This document shows positions 26,056 to 34,331 of a stretch of 64,000 bases of DNA, piece by piece. Every line of letters begins with the position of its first letter. Within the stretch, counting starts at the first letter, position 1. The stretch comes from Pseudodesulfovibrio aespoeensis Aspo-2 (lineage in GTDB: Bacteria; Desulfobacterota; Desulfovibrionia; Desulfovibrionales; Desulfovibrionaceae): NCBI RefSeq assembly GCF_000176915.2, contig NC_014844.1:1612001-1676000 (forward strand). Reading direction: 5' to 3'. The position numbers and the translations under genes were made by a program. Under the pieces are notes generated by a model. That model saw only the letters and a program-made list of their open reading frames with translations, was not told the origin of the DNA and did no database searches.

Positions 26056-27480
26056 ATGACGAACACGGACAACGCCCGCGAACTGGACCGGAACACGAAG
26101 GTATTCTTCTATCTTTGCGCCGGGTTCTGCATCAGCTTCTTTGTCTGGGCGTCGTTCAGCCCGCTTGATATCGTCAGCGACGCGGTGGGCGAGGTCATCC
26201 CCAGCTCGCGGGTCAAGCGCATCCAGCATCTTGAGGGCGGCATCGTCCGAAAGATCGTGGTGCGCGAGGGCGACCTTGTCGAGGTTGGGCAGCCGCTCAT
26301 CGAGCTTGAGACCACGGCCAGCGATTCCACGGTGGAGGAACTCAATGTCCGGGTCAGTTCGCTCACGGCTGAAATAGCCCGGCTTGAAGCGGAATCCCGC
26401 TGGTTTGTTGTGGGCGTAGACGCGGCTGCGCAGGAAGAATCGGCGGACGCCAACGCCACCCGGTCAGAGGACTCCGGAATCGAACCCCTGGAACTCCCGA
26501 GTGTCGAAGTTGCCGGGGTGGGGCTGCGCCTTGACCCGTTTTCCGTTGAGATCGCGTTTCCAGAACAGCTTCTGCACGACGCGCCCGGCATGGCCGATCA
26601 GGCCCGCCAGCTCTATGAGGCGCGGCGGGAAAGGTTCGTCAACGACCTCAATGCGCAGCGCGAAAAGATCAAGCAGCGCGAGCAGGATGTGCAGGAGATT
26701 TTTGTCAGGATACGCAACCAGAAACAGGGCCTGGTCTATGTGCGCGAGCAGATCGCCATCAGCGAGGAATTGCTCAAGGACAAGCTGACCACGCGCTACA
26801 AGCACCTGGGGTTCCTCAAGGAGGAATCCACTCTGATCAGCCGCATCCAGGAGGACGACGCCGCCCTTGCCAGGGCCAGATCAGCCCTTGTGGCAGCGCG
26901 CGACAGCCTGGACCAGATATTCAACTCCTTCCACGAAGAAGTGCAGGAAACCCTGCGCAAATCGCGCCGCGAGCTTCTAGAATTCTCCCAACGGCTGCGC
27001 AAGATGTCCGACAGCCTGGAGCGCACGGTCATCCGCTCCCCGGCCAACGGTATCGTCAAATCCATTTACATCATGGGCGAGGGCGAGGTGGTTCAGCCGG
27101 GCATGACAGTCCTTGATATCGTCCCGGCAGGGGACAAGCTGGTCATCGAGGCGCATCTCGCCCTGGGTGACATCGGCTATGTCCAGGTGGGCCAGTCGGC
27201 CACGGTCAGCCTGGCCACGGGCGACGCCCGCATGTTCGGCCATCTGGAGGGAACGGTCGCCACCATCAGCCCTGACGCCATCACCAAGGAAGACGTGGGC
27301 ACCTACTACAAGGTGCTTGTCGAGACCGAGAACGACCGCTTCGAGAAGGATGGCCGCAGGTACCAGCTCTATCCCGGCATGCGTGTGCTGGTCGGCATCA
27401 AGACCGGTGAGCGGACCGTGATGGAGTATCTCGTCTATCCCTACTTCGACACCCTCTATCACGGCATGCGCGAGCGGTAG
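26056..27480 (+). CDS. HlyD-family membrane fusion protein of type I secretion
   Basis: 474 residues from the ATG at 26056 (GGCAGG upstream). One N-terminal membrane helix (about 15-35), then a biotinyl-lipoyl half motif (RIQHLEGGIVRKIVVREGDLVEVGQPL), long coiled coils (about 190-320), the second lipoyl half (RSPANGIVKSIYIMGEGEVVQPG) and a C-terminal beta-barrel. It links the inner membrane ABC exporter with the outer membrane channel in the periplasm. Third gene of the secretion operon; no transcription terminator with a good T-tract follows. Confidence 0.9.
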   Translation: MTNTDNARELDRNTKVFFYLCAGFCISFFVWASFSPLDIVSDAVGEVIPSSRVKRIQHLEGGIVRKIVVREGDLVEVGQPLIELETTASDSTVEELNVRVSSLTAEIARLEAESRWFVVGVDAAAQEESADANATRSEDSGIEPLELPSVEVAGVGLRLDPFSVEIAFPEQLLHDAPGMADQARQLYEARRERFVNDLNAQREKIKQREQDVQEIFVRIRNQKQGLVYVREQIAISEELLKDKLTTRYKHLGFLKEESTLISRIQEDDAALARARSALVAARDSLDQIFNSFHEEVQETLRKSRRELLEFSQRLRKMSDSLERTVIRSPANGIVKSIYIMGEGEVVQPGMTVLDIVPAGDKLVIEAHLALGDIGYVQVGQSATVSLATGDARMFGHLEGTVATISPDAITKEDVGTYYKVLVETENDRFEKDGRRYQLYPGMRVLVGIKTGERTVMEYLVYPYFDTLYHGMRER

Positions 27481-27510
27481 GGCCGGGCATTTACCCGGTC
27501 CTTCGGGGGT

Positions 27511-27603
27511 TCAGATGTTCCTGGAGAGCATCAGCCAGCCCAGGGCGAAGACGGGGAAACCGGCGGCGACACTGGTGGCGGCAAGGGGCAGGATTTCAGG
27601 CAT
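27511..27603 (-). CDS. Possible 30-residue single-helix membrane peptide
   Basis: A very short frame encoding MPEILPLAATSVAAGF... with one continuous hydrophobic stretch ending WLMLSRNI. Codon third positions are mostly G/C, as in neighbouring genes. There is no convincing ribosome binding site, and the frame lies antisense to the tail of the secretion operon transcript, so it may be chance. It resembles in outline the small peptide encoded at 29847 (ILP near the N-terminus, one helix, basic C-terminus). Confidence 0.25.
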   Translation of the reverse strand: MPEILPLAATSVAAGFPVFALGWLMLSRNI

Positions 27604-27678
27604 GGGATGGGCTTACGCCCCAGGGCCGCATTGCCAACCCGCGCACTGGGTGTTTTTTCGCGGCATAGATAAAAAAGG

Positions 27679-27708
27679 TTGCAACGAAAATGGCTCAAGG
27701 GGTATAGG
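27679..27708 (+). promoter_or_regulatory. Candidate sigma-70 promoter for the ferredoxin gene
   Basis: TTGCAA (27679-27684), 18-base spacer, TATAGG (27703-27708), about 55 bases before the ferredoxin start. Confidence 0.42.
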
Positions 27709-27744
27709 AAGGAAAGCCATGAGCTTGTAAGGTAATCATCATAA

Positions 27745-27948
<204 letters not shown>

Positions 27949-27960
27949 CCTTCCTGATCG

Positions 27961-27998
27961 AACCGAAACGGCCACGCTCTGTGGCCGTTTCGGTTTTG
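27961..27998 (+). terminator. Strong intrinsic terminator after ferredoxin gene
   Basis: AACCGAAACGGCCAC (27961-27975) pairs perfectly, 15 bp, with GTGGCCGTTTCGGTT (27981-27995), followed by TTG TT. It may also help end the convergent DUF1499 gene. Confidence 0.9.
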
Positions 27999-28010
27999 TT
28001 CTGCCCTTGA

Positions 28011-28463
28011 TCAATCCCCCCGATTTTCCGAGAAGATTTTCCGCAGTTCCTCGACGCGGTCCCGGCTGGCGTTGAAGTCCATCTGGCCGATGCGCGAGGA
28101 CGAGCGGATTTCTATGACACCCCGGCCCTCGTCATAGTGACACTCCAGGTCATCCACCAACCGCAGCACCCGACTGGTGAACTCGGCCCGCAGGTAGGGG
28201 CCGTCCATGACCACGGCCTTGCCGCCGAACATGGACTCGATGGCATTGGACAGATCGACCATGACCACCTCCGGGCTGCCTGTGGCCGCGATGGGCGCGA
28301 CGTGGTGCGGCCCGTTGTCCTGGGACGAGACGCAGGCCGGGCTCTCCGGACAGGCGGCGAATCTGCCGTTGCGCAGGCCCAGGGTTTCGGGTGCCTTGCT
28401 GGCGCAGGCGGACAGGATCAAGGCGGCCACAACCAGGGTGAGGAGGGGGGTGAGGTGCTTCAT
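28011..28463 (-). CDS. DUF1499-family lipoprotein
   Basis: 150 residues. The N-terminus MKHLTPLLTLVVAALILSAC is a lipoprotein signal with lipobox LSAC, so the mature protein should be lipid-anchored. After it come the DUF1499 hallmarks CPESPACVSSQ and the pattern RLVDDLECHYDEGRGVIEIRSSSRIGQ with NASRDRVEELRKIF at the end. The function of DUF1499 proteins is unknown. The ATG at 28463 has GAGG very close by, so the start is not firm. Convergent with the ferredoxin gene. Confidence 0.85.
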   Translation of the reverse strand: MKHLTPLLTLVVAALILSACASKAPETLGLRNGRFAACPESPACVSSQDNGPHHVAPIAATGSPEVVMVDLSNAIESMFGGKAVVMDGPYLRAEFTSRVLRLVDDLECHYDEGRGVIEIRSSSRIGQMDFNASRDRVEELRKIFSENRGD

Positions 28464-28540
28464 ACCTCGCAATCTATGGCATTTCGCGGGGGATGATCAA
28501 TGGTTTTGAGCGCGGATTCTTCGTCATCGGCAAATGGCGT

Positions 28541-29428
28541 TCACCGTTGGCGCGTTGCCAGGACCACTCCGGTGAAGATGAGCACGAATCCGACGCCGTG
28601 CCACACCGTGATGGGCTGGCCCAGGAGAAAATAGGCGGTGATGCCGCTGAAGACCGGCGTGAGGTATTGGAACAGGGACGAGGTGCCGGGCCCGATGAGG
28701 CAGACCGCGGAACTCCAGAGGAAGAAGGCGGCCAGCGACGCCCCGAGGCCGGTATAGAGCGCTGCCCCGACAATGGCCGGGGTCATTGCCCAGGCGGGGT
28801 GAAAATGCTGCTCGATGAGGGCCGCGGGGATGAGCGGGATGAGGCCGATAAGGAAGGTCACGCCCAGGAAGGAAAACAGGCTGACACTGGGTGACCGCCG
28901 TTTGATCAGGATGCTGTAAACGGCCCAGAGCAGTCCGGCCAGGAGCATGGTCAGATCGCCCGTGCGGAAGGTCAGGGTGCGCAACATGTCCAGGTCGCCG
29001 CGGGTGGCGATGGCAACCATGCCGCCCACGGCCACGGCAAGGCCAGCCGCCCTGAAAGGCGTGATTTTCTCCCCAAGGAAGAGGCGGGAGAGAATGACCA
29101 CGAAGATGGGCGTGGTGCCGGTCAAGAGGGCGAGGTTGACGGTGTCCGTGGTCCTGGCGCTGTAATAGATGAGGGTGTTGAAGACCGTGACCCCGGTGAA
29201 GGCCGCGCCGCACAGGGGCAGCAGATTCGCGCGGATGGCGGGCCATTCGCGGCGCATGCGCCCGACGACAAACGGCGCGAAAAACAATGTGGCCGTCCCC
29301 CAGCGCAGGGCGGCCAGGGTGATGGGCGGCAGCGCGTCCACAAAGCCACTGGCAATGACGAAATTGCCGGACCAGATGACAACGGCCAGCAGGGCGTAAA
29401 CATATCCAAGTGTCTGTGGCTGCAACAT
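28541..29428 (-). CDS. EamA/DMT-family transporter
   Basis: 295 residues with ten hydrophobic segments in two five-helix EamA repeats (YALLAVVIWSGNFVIASGF; later LLAGLLWAVYSILIKRRSP). It is a drug/metabolite superfamily permease in the inner membrane, typically an exporter of amino acids or other metabolites; the substrate is not predictable. The ATG at 29428 gives the conventional N-terminus; a GTG at 29452 is possible. Neither has a good ribosome site. It stands alone. Confidence 0.85.
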   Translation of the reverse strand: MLQPQTLGYVYALLAVVIWSGNFVIASGFVDALPPITLAALRWGTATLFFAPFVVGRMRREWPAIRANLLPLCGAAFTGVTVFNTLIYYSARTTDTVNLALLTGTTPIFVVILSRLFLGEKITPFRAAGLAVAVGGMVAIATRGDLDMLRTLTFRTGDLTMLLAGLLWAVYSILIKRRSPSVSLFSFLGVTFLIGLIPLIPAALIEQHFHPAWAMTPAIVGAALYTGLGASLAAFFLWSSAVCLIGPGTSSLFQYLTPVFSGITAYFLLGQPITVWHGVGFVLIFTGVVLATRQR

Positions 29429-29846
29429 GGTCGGCGATTGATAGGGAATCACGGGTTCAATGGCAAGGGGGACGTGGCTGACAGGTCTGCCTGTCGAAAT
29501 GCCGAGTCCTTCAAGATGGCATTGGAGCGGGAGCCGTGCCCGATAGTTTTTACTCGCATTCTGTAGAGATTACAGCAGGTTGTTTCTTGTCTTGACGCAT
29601 GTTCCATGAGTCTTGAGGAATACTCTGTGATTTCTGAGAACGCACTTGCATTTTCAAAAAATGAGGCCTAGGGGGAAGGAGTGTCAATTGATTTTTGCCG
29701 ACAGGGACTGTTTGTGATTCTGTGTGATTCATCCGGGAGTTTTTTTACGATTTCTCGGACTCAAAGTGTATATGTTCGGTTAGATGTCTGTTTCTTGTCA
29801 ACCTTGTGAAGCATGTTATTGTAAATTTTGAAATAGGAGCATAGTC
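29429..29846. other. Gene-free gap, 418 bases
   Basis: No coding frame with a plausible start and composition. The right two thirds are AT-rich compared with neighbours. A small palindrome GACAGG-N4-CCTGTC lies near 29480-29495. The right end holds the promoter candidate and ribosome site of the small peptide gene at 29847. Confidence 0.6.
29795..29822 (+). promoter_or_regulatory. Candidate promoter for the small membrane peptide
   Basis: TTGTCA (29795-29800), 16-base spacer, TATTGT (29817-29822), 24 bases before the GTG start at 29847. Confidence 0.35.
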
Positions 29847-29924
29847 GTGGAATACATATTACCCATCGGATTGCTTGCCGTCATCGCAGCTTTTGCCGTG
29901 TATTTTTTCATGAGGCAAAAGTAG
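29847..29924 (+). CDS. 25-residue single-pass membrane peptide
   Basis: GTG start at 29847 with AGGAG 8 bases upstream and a promoter-like sequence before that. The peptide reads MEYILPIGLLAVIAAF followed by AVYFFMRQK: one membrane helix with a basic C-terminal end, so N-out/C-in orientation is likely. I do not recognise a family. Very small membrane peptides of this kind often stabilise a larger membrane complex, but no partner gene is adjacent (EamA transporter on one side, chemoreceptor on the other), so the role is unknown. Confidence 0.55.
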   Translation: MEYILPIGLLAVIAAFAVYFFMRQK

Positions 29925-29997
29925 CTCTCCAAGGAAAGTCAAATCGCAGGCCGTGTTTTTACAATAGCTGAAAAGAGCCGTAAAACACCCACCTGCG

Positions 29998-30035
29998 GCA
30001 ATGCCCCTGAGCCTGTTCCGACCCAGGGGCATTGC
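29998..30035 (-). terminator. Hairpin after the chemoreceptor gene
   Basis: GCAATGCCCCTG (29998-30009) pairs perfectly with CAGGGGCATTGC (30024-30035), just past the chemoreceptor stop. In the minus direction the T-run only appears about 10 bases later, so strength is uncertain. Confidence 0.5.
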
Positions 30036-30043
30036 GGCCATCT

Positions 30044-32092
30044 CTAGAATTTTTCGAATCCATCATCCTCGTGGGCTTCGAGGGCCTGGGGCCGGGGCGA
30101 TCCGTTCGAGGCGGTCCGTCCCCCGGCGTCGTTGCGCGCGCCGACTGCCGGACGCGGTGCGTTGCCGAAGCCAGAAGCGCGCGCCCTGCCGTCATTTGTC
30201 AGCCTGCCGATGTTGAAAAAGGCCATGGTTGTCTGCAACTGTTGGCCCTGGCTTGCCAGCTCCTCGCTGGTGGATGCCATCTCCTCCGAGGCCGAGGCGT
30301 TTTGCTGGATGACGGAATCAAGCTGATTGATGGCGTGGTTGATCTGGTTGGCCCCGGCGTTCTGCTCGTTGCTGGCCGCGGCAATCTCCTGGACCAGGGC
30401 GGCGGTGCGCTCGATGTTGGGCACCAGCGTATGTAGCATCTCCCCGGCCTTTTTGGCTATGGCCACGCTGCTGCCGGAAAGCTCGCTGATCTCGGCTGCT
30501 GCAAGGCCGCTGCGCTCGGCCAGCTTGCGCACCTCGGCGGCGACCACGGCGAAACCCTTGCCGTGCTCCCCGGCCCTGGCCGCCTCAATGGCCGCGTTGA
30601 GGGCCAGCAGGTTGGTCTGCCGGGCTATCTCCTCGACGATGGATATTTTTTCGGCGATGCTGTTCATGGCCTGCACGGTTTTGCCCACTGCCTCGCCGCT
30701 GAACCGGGCATCGTTGGCCGCTTGCTTGGCAAGGGCTTCGGTCGTCTTGGCGTTTTCCGCGTTCTGGCTGATGTTGGCGGTCATCTGCTCCATGGAGGAG
30801 GAAACCTCCTCAATGGATGCGGCCTGCTCGGTGGCTCCTTGAGACAACCCCTGGGACGAGGCCGAAAGCTCCTCGCTCCCGGCGGCGACATTGTCCGTGG
30901 CGGACTGCACGTCGCGCACCACCCCGGTGAGCTTGTCGCTCATCTCCCGCAGGGCTTCGGCGAGCTCGCCGATTTCATCGCGCTGATGCACATCGACCTT
31001 GGCCGTCAGGTCGCCCTGGGCAAGGGCTGTGGCAAACTCCACGCCCTTGCGGACCGGGCCGGTGATGGACTTGGCCAAAACATAGCCCAGCACGAGGGCC
31101 AAGCCCGTACCAAGGAGCATCCCGACGATGGAGATGGAGGCCGACCATGATGCCTCGGCAGCGGCCCTGCTTCTGGCTTCGACCGATATCTTTTCGTTTT
31201 CCACGAGCAGTTTGTCCAGAATGCCCAGGACCGCCTGCTGCTTGAGCCTGGCGATGATCATGGCCTGTTCGTTCATGCTTTCGTAGACGGTCTCGCCCTC
31301 GGCGGCCACGGACCGAAGCTCCCTGAACCTGTCGAATATCTCCTCGGCCATGGGGGCAAGGGTCTTTTCGTAGACATCCCATGCCCGGCCATTCTCGTTC
31401 GACTCGGCGTAGGCCTTGATTTCGGCCACAGCCGCGTGAAAGGCGTCGTGCGGCTTGACGGTTTCCGCCAGTATCGTTTTGATCCTGGGGTTGTCTGTCG
31501 TGGCCAAGGTCTCGTTCAGCCACATGCCAAAGGCGCACATGCCAGGATCATCGCCGCCATGGAACATGACATGGAACTGCACCGCGTTGGGCACCTGCGA
31601 CATGATCTCGTAGTGGTCGGCGCGAAATTCCTCCAGCCGCCTGCGCATGTCCGTGGGGTTGAGGACGCCGTTGGCCATCAGCCTGTTCTGCAGGTTGACG
31701 AACTCGTCATTGGCCTCGTCCCACGCCTTCATGGCCGGGACAAGCTCCTCCATCATGGCCAGCTGGTCGCTGTTCTGCGGCAGGGCCGCGTATGCGTCAC
31801 GGGCCGCCGCGTAGGCGTCGTGGGCCGCGTTCATGTTGACAAGCTGGGTCTGCCGTTCCTCCCTGCTCAGGCCCGGATTGAGCAGCGTGCGCTGGGCAAC
31901 CCGTATGGATTCGATCTCCTTGGCCATCAGTTCCAGATGGGTGACTGCGGGCAGCCGCACCTCGCCCAGTTCTTCCACATGTCCGGATATCGAGTTGATG
32001 CTGAACCACCCCGTCATGCCCACGGCAAGGGTGATGATGGCAACCAGGATGAATCCGCCGAGCAGCTTGACCATTAATCTGATGTTTTTCAT
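30044..32092 (-). CDS. Methyl-accepting chemotaxis protein with CZB-like sensor region
   Basis: 682 residues from the ATG at 32092 (GAGG upstream). N-terminal membrane helix (about 7-30), extracytoplasmic helical region (about 35-310), second helix (about 315-340), HAMP, then a methyl-accepting coiled coil with the hairpin tip [22 protein letters not shown]. The sensor region carries H160, C186 in CAFGMW, and H215/H219 in PHDAFH, the residue pattern of chemoreceptor zinc-binding (CZB) domains. The last residues, DDGFEKF, resemble the CheR/CheB-binding C-terminal pentapeptide. It controls CheA activity and hence flagellar or other motility. Confidence 0.92.
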   Translation of the reverse strand: MKNIRLMVKLLGGFILVAIITLAVGMTGWFSINSISGHVEELGEVRLPAVTHLELMAKEIESIRVAQRTLLNPGLSREERQTQLVNMNAAHDAYAAARDAYAALPQNSDQLAMMEELVPAMKAWDEANDEFVNLQNRLMANGVLNPTDMRRRLEEFRADHYEIMSQVPNAVQFHVMFHGGDDPGMCAFGMWLNETLATTDNPRIKTILAETVKPHDAFHAAVAEIKAYAESNENGRAWDVYEKTLAPMAEEIFDRFRELRSVAAEGETVYESMNEQAMIIARLKQQAVLGILDKLLVENEKISVEARSRAAAEASWSASISIVGMLLGTGLALVLGYVLAKSITGPVRKGVEFATALAQGDLTAKVDVHQRDEIGELAEALREMSDKLTGVVRDVQSATDNVAAGSEELSASSQGLSQGATEQAASIEEVSSSMEQMTANISQNAENAKTTEALAKQAANDARFSGEAVGKTVQAMNSIAEKISIVEEIARQTNLLALNAAIEAARAGEHGKGFAVVAAEVRKLAERSGLAAAEISELSGSSVAIAKKAGEMLHTLVPNIERTAALVQEIAAASNEQNAGANQINHAINQLDSVIQQNASASEEMASTSEELASQGQQLQTTMAFFNIGRLTNDGRARASGFGNAPRPAVGARNDAGGRTASNGSPRPQALEAHEDDGFEKF

Positions 32093-32590
32093 TGGAGCCT
32101 CAAAGCTATGTTCAATTATGCAACACAAAAAAAATGCAGTTAACTTGAAACAAAAATGTCACAGCTTAACATTGCAACAACACAAGAGATATCCCTATGT
32201 CATGCCAACTGTTTTTGCCTACGCTTCTTCAATCGCTCATTCAATGAGAAATTCACATGGGGGATGTTTTAAACAGCCTGGGGTAGCGGGGGCGCTGTTG
32301 ATTAAAGAAGGGGTGGCCAACGACGGGGCGTGTGGGACAAAATATGCCTGAGCGTGAAATTCAGGGCTTTCGTTTTTCCTTGGCGGAGAGGGGGGGGCGA
32401 GAAGTTTTACTATCAACCTTTGGAATCATTGATACTTTTTTGCTTCGTGTTCTAGGTGTAGTGTAGCAGTCAGGTGTAGCGGTTGGCAAGGTATGATATG
32501 CTTGATTGTATGGGTGGTGGAGGCGGGGAGAGCTGAGTGCCTCTACCAACATTTGATTTTCAATCTGTCTATAGTGTAAAAACAAGATGT
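32093..32590. other. Gene-free AT-rich gap, 498 bases
   Basis: Composition drops visibly in GC on passing 32100. Short frames exist (for example 32361-32585 minus) but lack ribosome sites and family resemblance. I see no RNA gene. It marks the left edge of the accessory patch. Confidence 0.6.
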
Positions 32591-33334
32591 TTAATATTGT
32601 AATAGGTTGGGAATCCCCATTTCATCCACCATGTAATGTTCAGCTGCCATCTTGATGATGTTGTAGCATAGCCCCGTTTTCTTGTGGTCATATAGGCTTT
32701 GCACGTCGATAGCTTCCTTTCCGCCATGTGCAACGCCACACCTGCCATATTTCCACAATACCAGTTGCAGTTCGGCTGGGTCTTTAGGGACGTATTCATA
32801 TGGCTTGTCAAATCCAAACCCGTCCCAATGCTCTGTCAGAAAATTTGTAACCCACTCTCGGCGAGTGGGCGCATCCATTCGAATTTCAAAAATTTTGTAT
32901 AGACCAAGCAGCTGGAAGAACACACTGGTACTACTGAATCCTTCTTTGAATAGGCCTACAGCTAATCTCTGTTCATGATCAAGCGGCATAGGTTTGTAAT
33001 ATCTCATGTCCACATTAACGTGCATGCTTCTTTGTCCTGCCAACATCGCAATGCACCTTCCTCCACCGCCAGTCATATGTTCAGTTGCAAGGATTTTGAC
33101 CTTGTAAAGCCATGACAGTTCACTGAGGAACATCATGCCTACTTCGTGTTCAGCATCACCGTTACTGTTTTTAACTTTAATTTTTAGCTGGTTGGAAATG
33201 AATTTTGGAACCGGATATTCTTCACGTACTTCGAATACTTCCTTGGTTAGTTCTATTTCATAGCCATTATAATTAAAGGCGTATGACTCCTGATCAAACA
33301 TCCCACTGAAGTCAAAACCAATTATTGCGTACAT
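32591..33334 (-). CDS. HEPN-like (MauJ/ApeA-type) hypothetical protein
   Basis: 247 residues, no membrane segments or signal peptide. The C-terminal half is helical: FFQLLGLYKIFEIRMDAP (about 139-156), then LVLWKYGRCGVAHGGKEAID containing R198-x4-H203, the Rx4-6H motif that forms the RNase site in many HEPN proteins, and a final helix. The N-terminal half is beta-rich. Some defence and toxin proteins share this plan, and so do uncharacterised MauJ-like proteins. The start ATG follows AAGGAG at 7 bases. The gene is AT-rich against GC-rich neighbours and sits beside three insertion sequences, suggesting acquisition. RNase activity is an inference. Confidence 0.6.
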   Translation of the reverse strand: MYAIIGFDFSGMFDQESYAFNYNGYEIELTKEVFEVREEYPVPKFISNQLKIKVKNSNGDAEHEVGMMFLSELSWLYKVKILATEHMTGGGGRCIAMLAGQRSMHVNVDMRYYKPMPLDHEQRLAVGLFKEGFSSTSVFFQLLGLYKIFEIRMDAPTRREWVTNFLTEHWDGFGFDKPYEYVPKDPAELQLVLWKYGRCGVAHGGKEAIDVQSLYDHKKTGLCYNIIKMAAEHYMVDEMGIPNLLQY

Positions 33335-33622
33335 CAGCTACTCCTTTCCAAGATGATTATCACATAATCACAAGTCTGTAAGTGGGCGTGTATAGACCTC
33401 AAATAGATAGATGCACACCAAGAAAGAAACAAGGGAAAACAAAACCCGTCCAGAAGCGCAGTCAGGGCGGGAGATTGCGGGAGCTGTACGAGGCATCCTG
33501 TTTTCTGATTTGACCCCAGGTCCCTGGGAATTCGGGGACACCTTACTAAATACAAATCCAATAAAAATTGATTTCCAAAAAAATCCCCCTGCACGTCAGC
33601 GCAACCTATAGGGAAAAAGTTT
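33335..33622. other. Intergenic segment between the HEPN-like gene and IS1595 copy 1
   Basis: 288 bases, AT-rich. It should hold the promoter of the HEPN-like gene (reading left). Near 33510-33540 an imperfect palindrome (CCAGG/CCTGG nested in GGTCCC...GGGGACACC) looks like a fragment of a REP-type or IS end, but I cannot assign it. The last eight bases (33615-33622, AAAAGTTT) are the IS target duplication. Confidence 0.5.
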
Positions 33623-34331
33623 GGGGCTGTACCAGATAACTCCTCTGGGTTATCGGTATGGCAATGCGAAAAAGTCGTTTGAGTCAGAAAAAGCAGCTCC
33701 GATTGATTGAGCATTTTGTAGCTGGCACCACTGCCCGCTGTGCAGCTGATCTGGTTGGAGTGAACGTCAAAACAGCCGCCTTTTACTTTCATCGGCTCCG
33801 GGAAATCATAGCTGAAGAAGAGGCCGGTGAAGGGATGGATTTTGGCGAATTTGAAGTCGATGAAAGTTACTTCGGAGGAAAGCGGAAGGGCAAACGGGGC
33901 CGAGGGGCCGCAGGCAAGGTGCCTGTTTTTGGAATTCTTAAAAGAGGCGGGAAGGTATACACACAGGTGATTCCTGACGCCAAGAGCAAGACGTTGCTGC
34001 CTATTATTCGTGGGAAAGTGCAACCAGACAGTATCGTGTACTCAGATGCTCTTTACAGCTACAATGTCCTCGACGTTTCCGAGTTCAAACACTTCAGGAT
34101 CAACCATTCGAGGTTGTTTGCCGACAAGCAAAACCACATCAATGGGATTGAAAATTTTTGGAACCAGGCCAAGCGCCACATGAGGAAATTCAACGGCATT
34201 CCGACCAAGAACTTTCCTCTATTCTTGAAGGAGTGTGAGTGGCGTTTTAACAACACCAATCCACAAAGACAGTTTAAGCAACTGAAACAGTGGGTTAAGA
34301 AACATATGGGCTAGTTATCTGGTACAGCCCC
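33623..34331 (+). mobile_element. IS1595-family insertion sequence, copy 1
   Basis: 709 bp bounded by perfect 18-bp inverted repeats GGGGCTGTACCAGATAAC (33623-33640 and, inverted, 34314-34331). The flanking 8-bp direct repeats AAAAGTTT (33615-33622 and 34332-34339) are the target duplication, and 8 bp is the size known for IS1595. One transposase gene. Apparently identical to copy 2 at 36116-36824. Confidence 0.95.
33658..34314 (+). CDS. IS1595-family transposase (copy 1)
   Basis: 218 residues. An N-terminal helix-turn-helix-like region (LIEHFVAGTTARCAADLVGVNVKTA) precedes a DDE-type catalytic core: FEVDESYFGGKRKGKRGRG (first Asp), VYSDALYSY (second Asp) and HINGIENFWNQAKRH (Glu with the Asn of the HxNGIE motif). 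It appears intact and in frame. Low-GC codon use compared with the host genes. The amino acid sequence equals that of the copy at 36133-36789. Confidence 0.94.
   Translation: MAMRKSRLSQKKQLRLIEHFVAGTTARCAADLVGVNVKTAAFYFHRLREIIAEEEAGEGMDFGEFEVDESYFGGKRKGKRGRGAAGKVPVFGILKRGGKVYTQVIPDAKSKTLLPIIRGKVQPDSIVYSDALYSYNVLDVSEFKHFRINHSRLFADKQNHINGIENFWNQAKRHMRKFNGIPTKNFPLFLKECEWRFNNTNPQRQFKQLKQWVKKHMG

Noticed and set aside
29550..29732. 60-codon minus-strand frame in the gap after the EamA gene
   Set aside because: No ribosome site and no recognisable sequence pattern.
32361..32585. Small minus-strand frame of about 74 codons left of the HEPN-like gene
   Set aside because: No ribosome site and unusual composition; it starts within the tail region of the HEPN-like gene's 3' flank.
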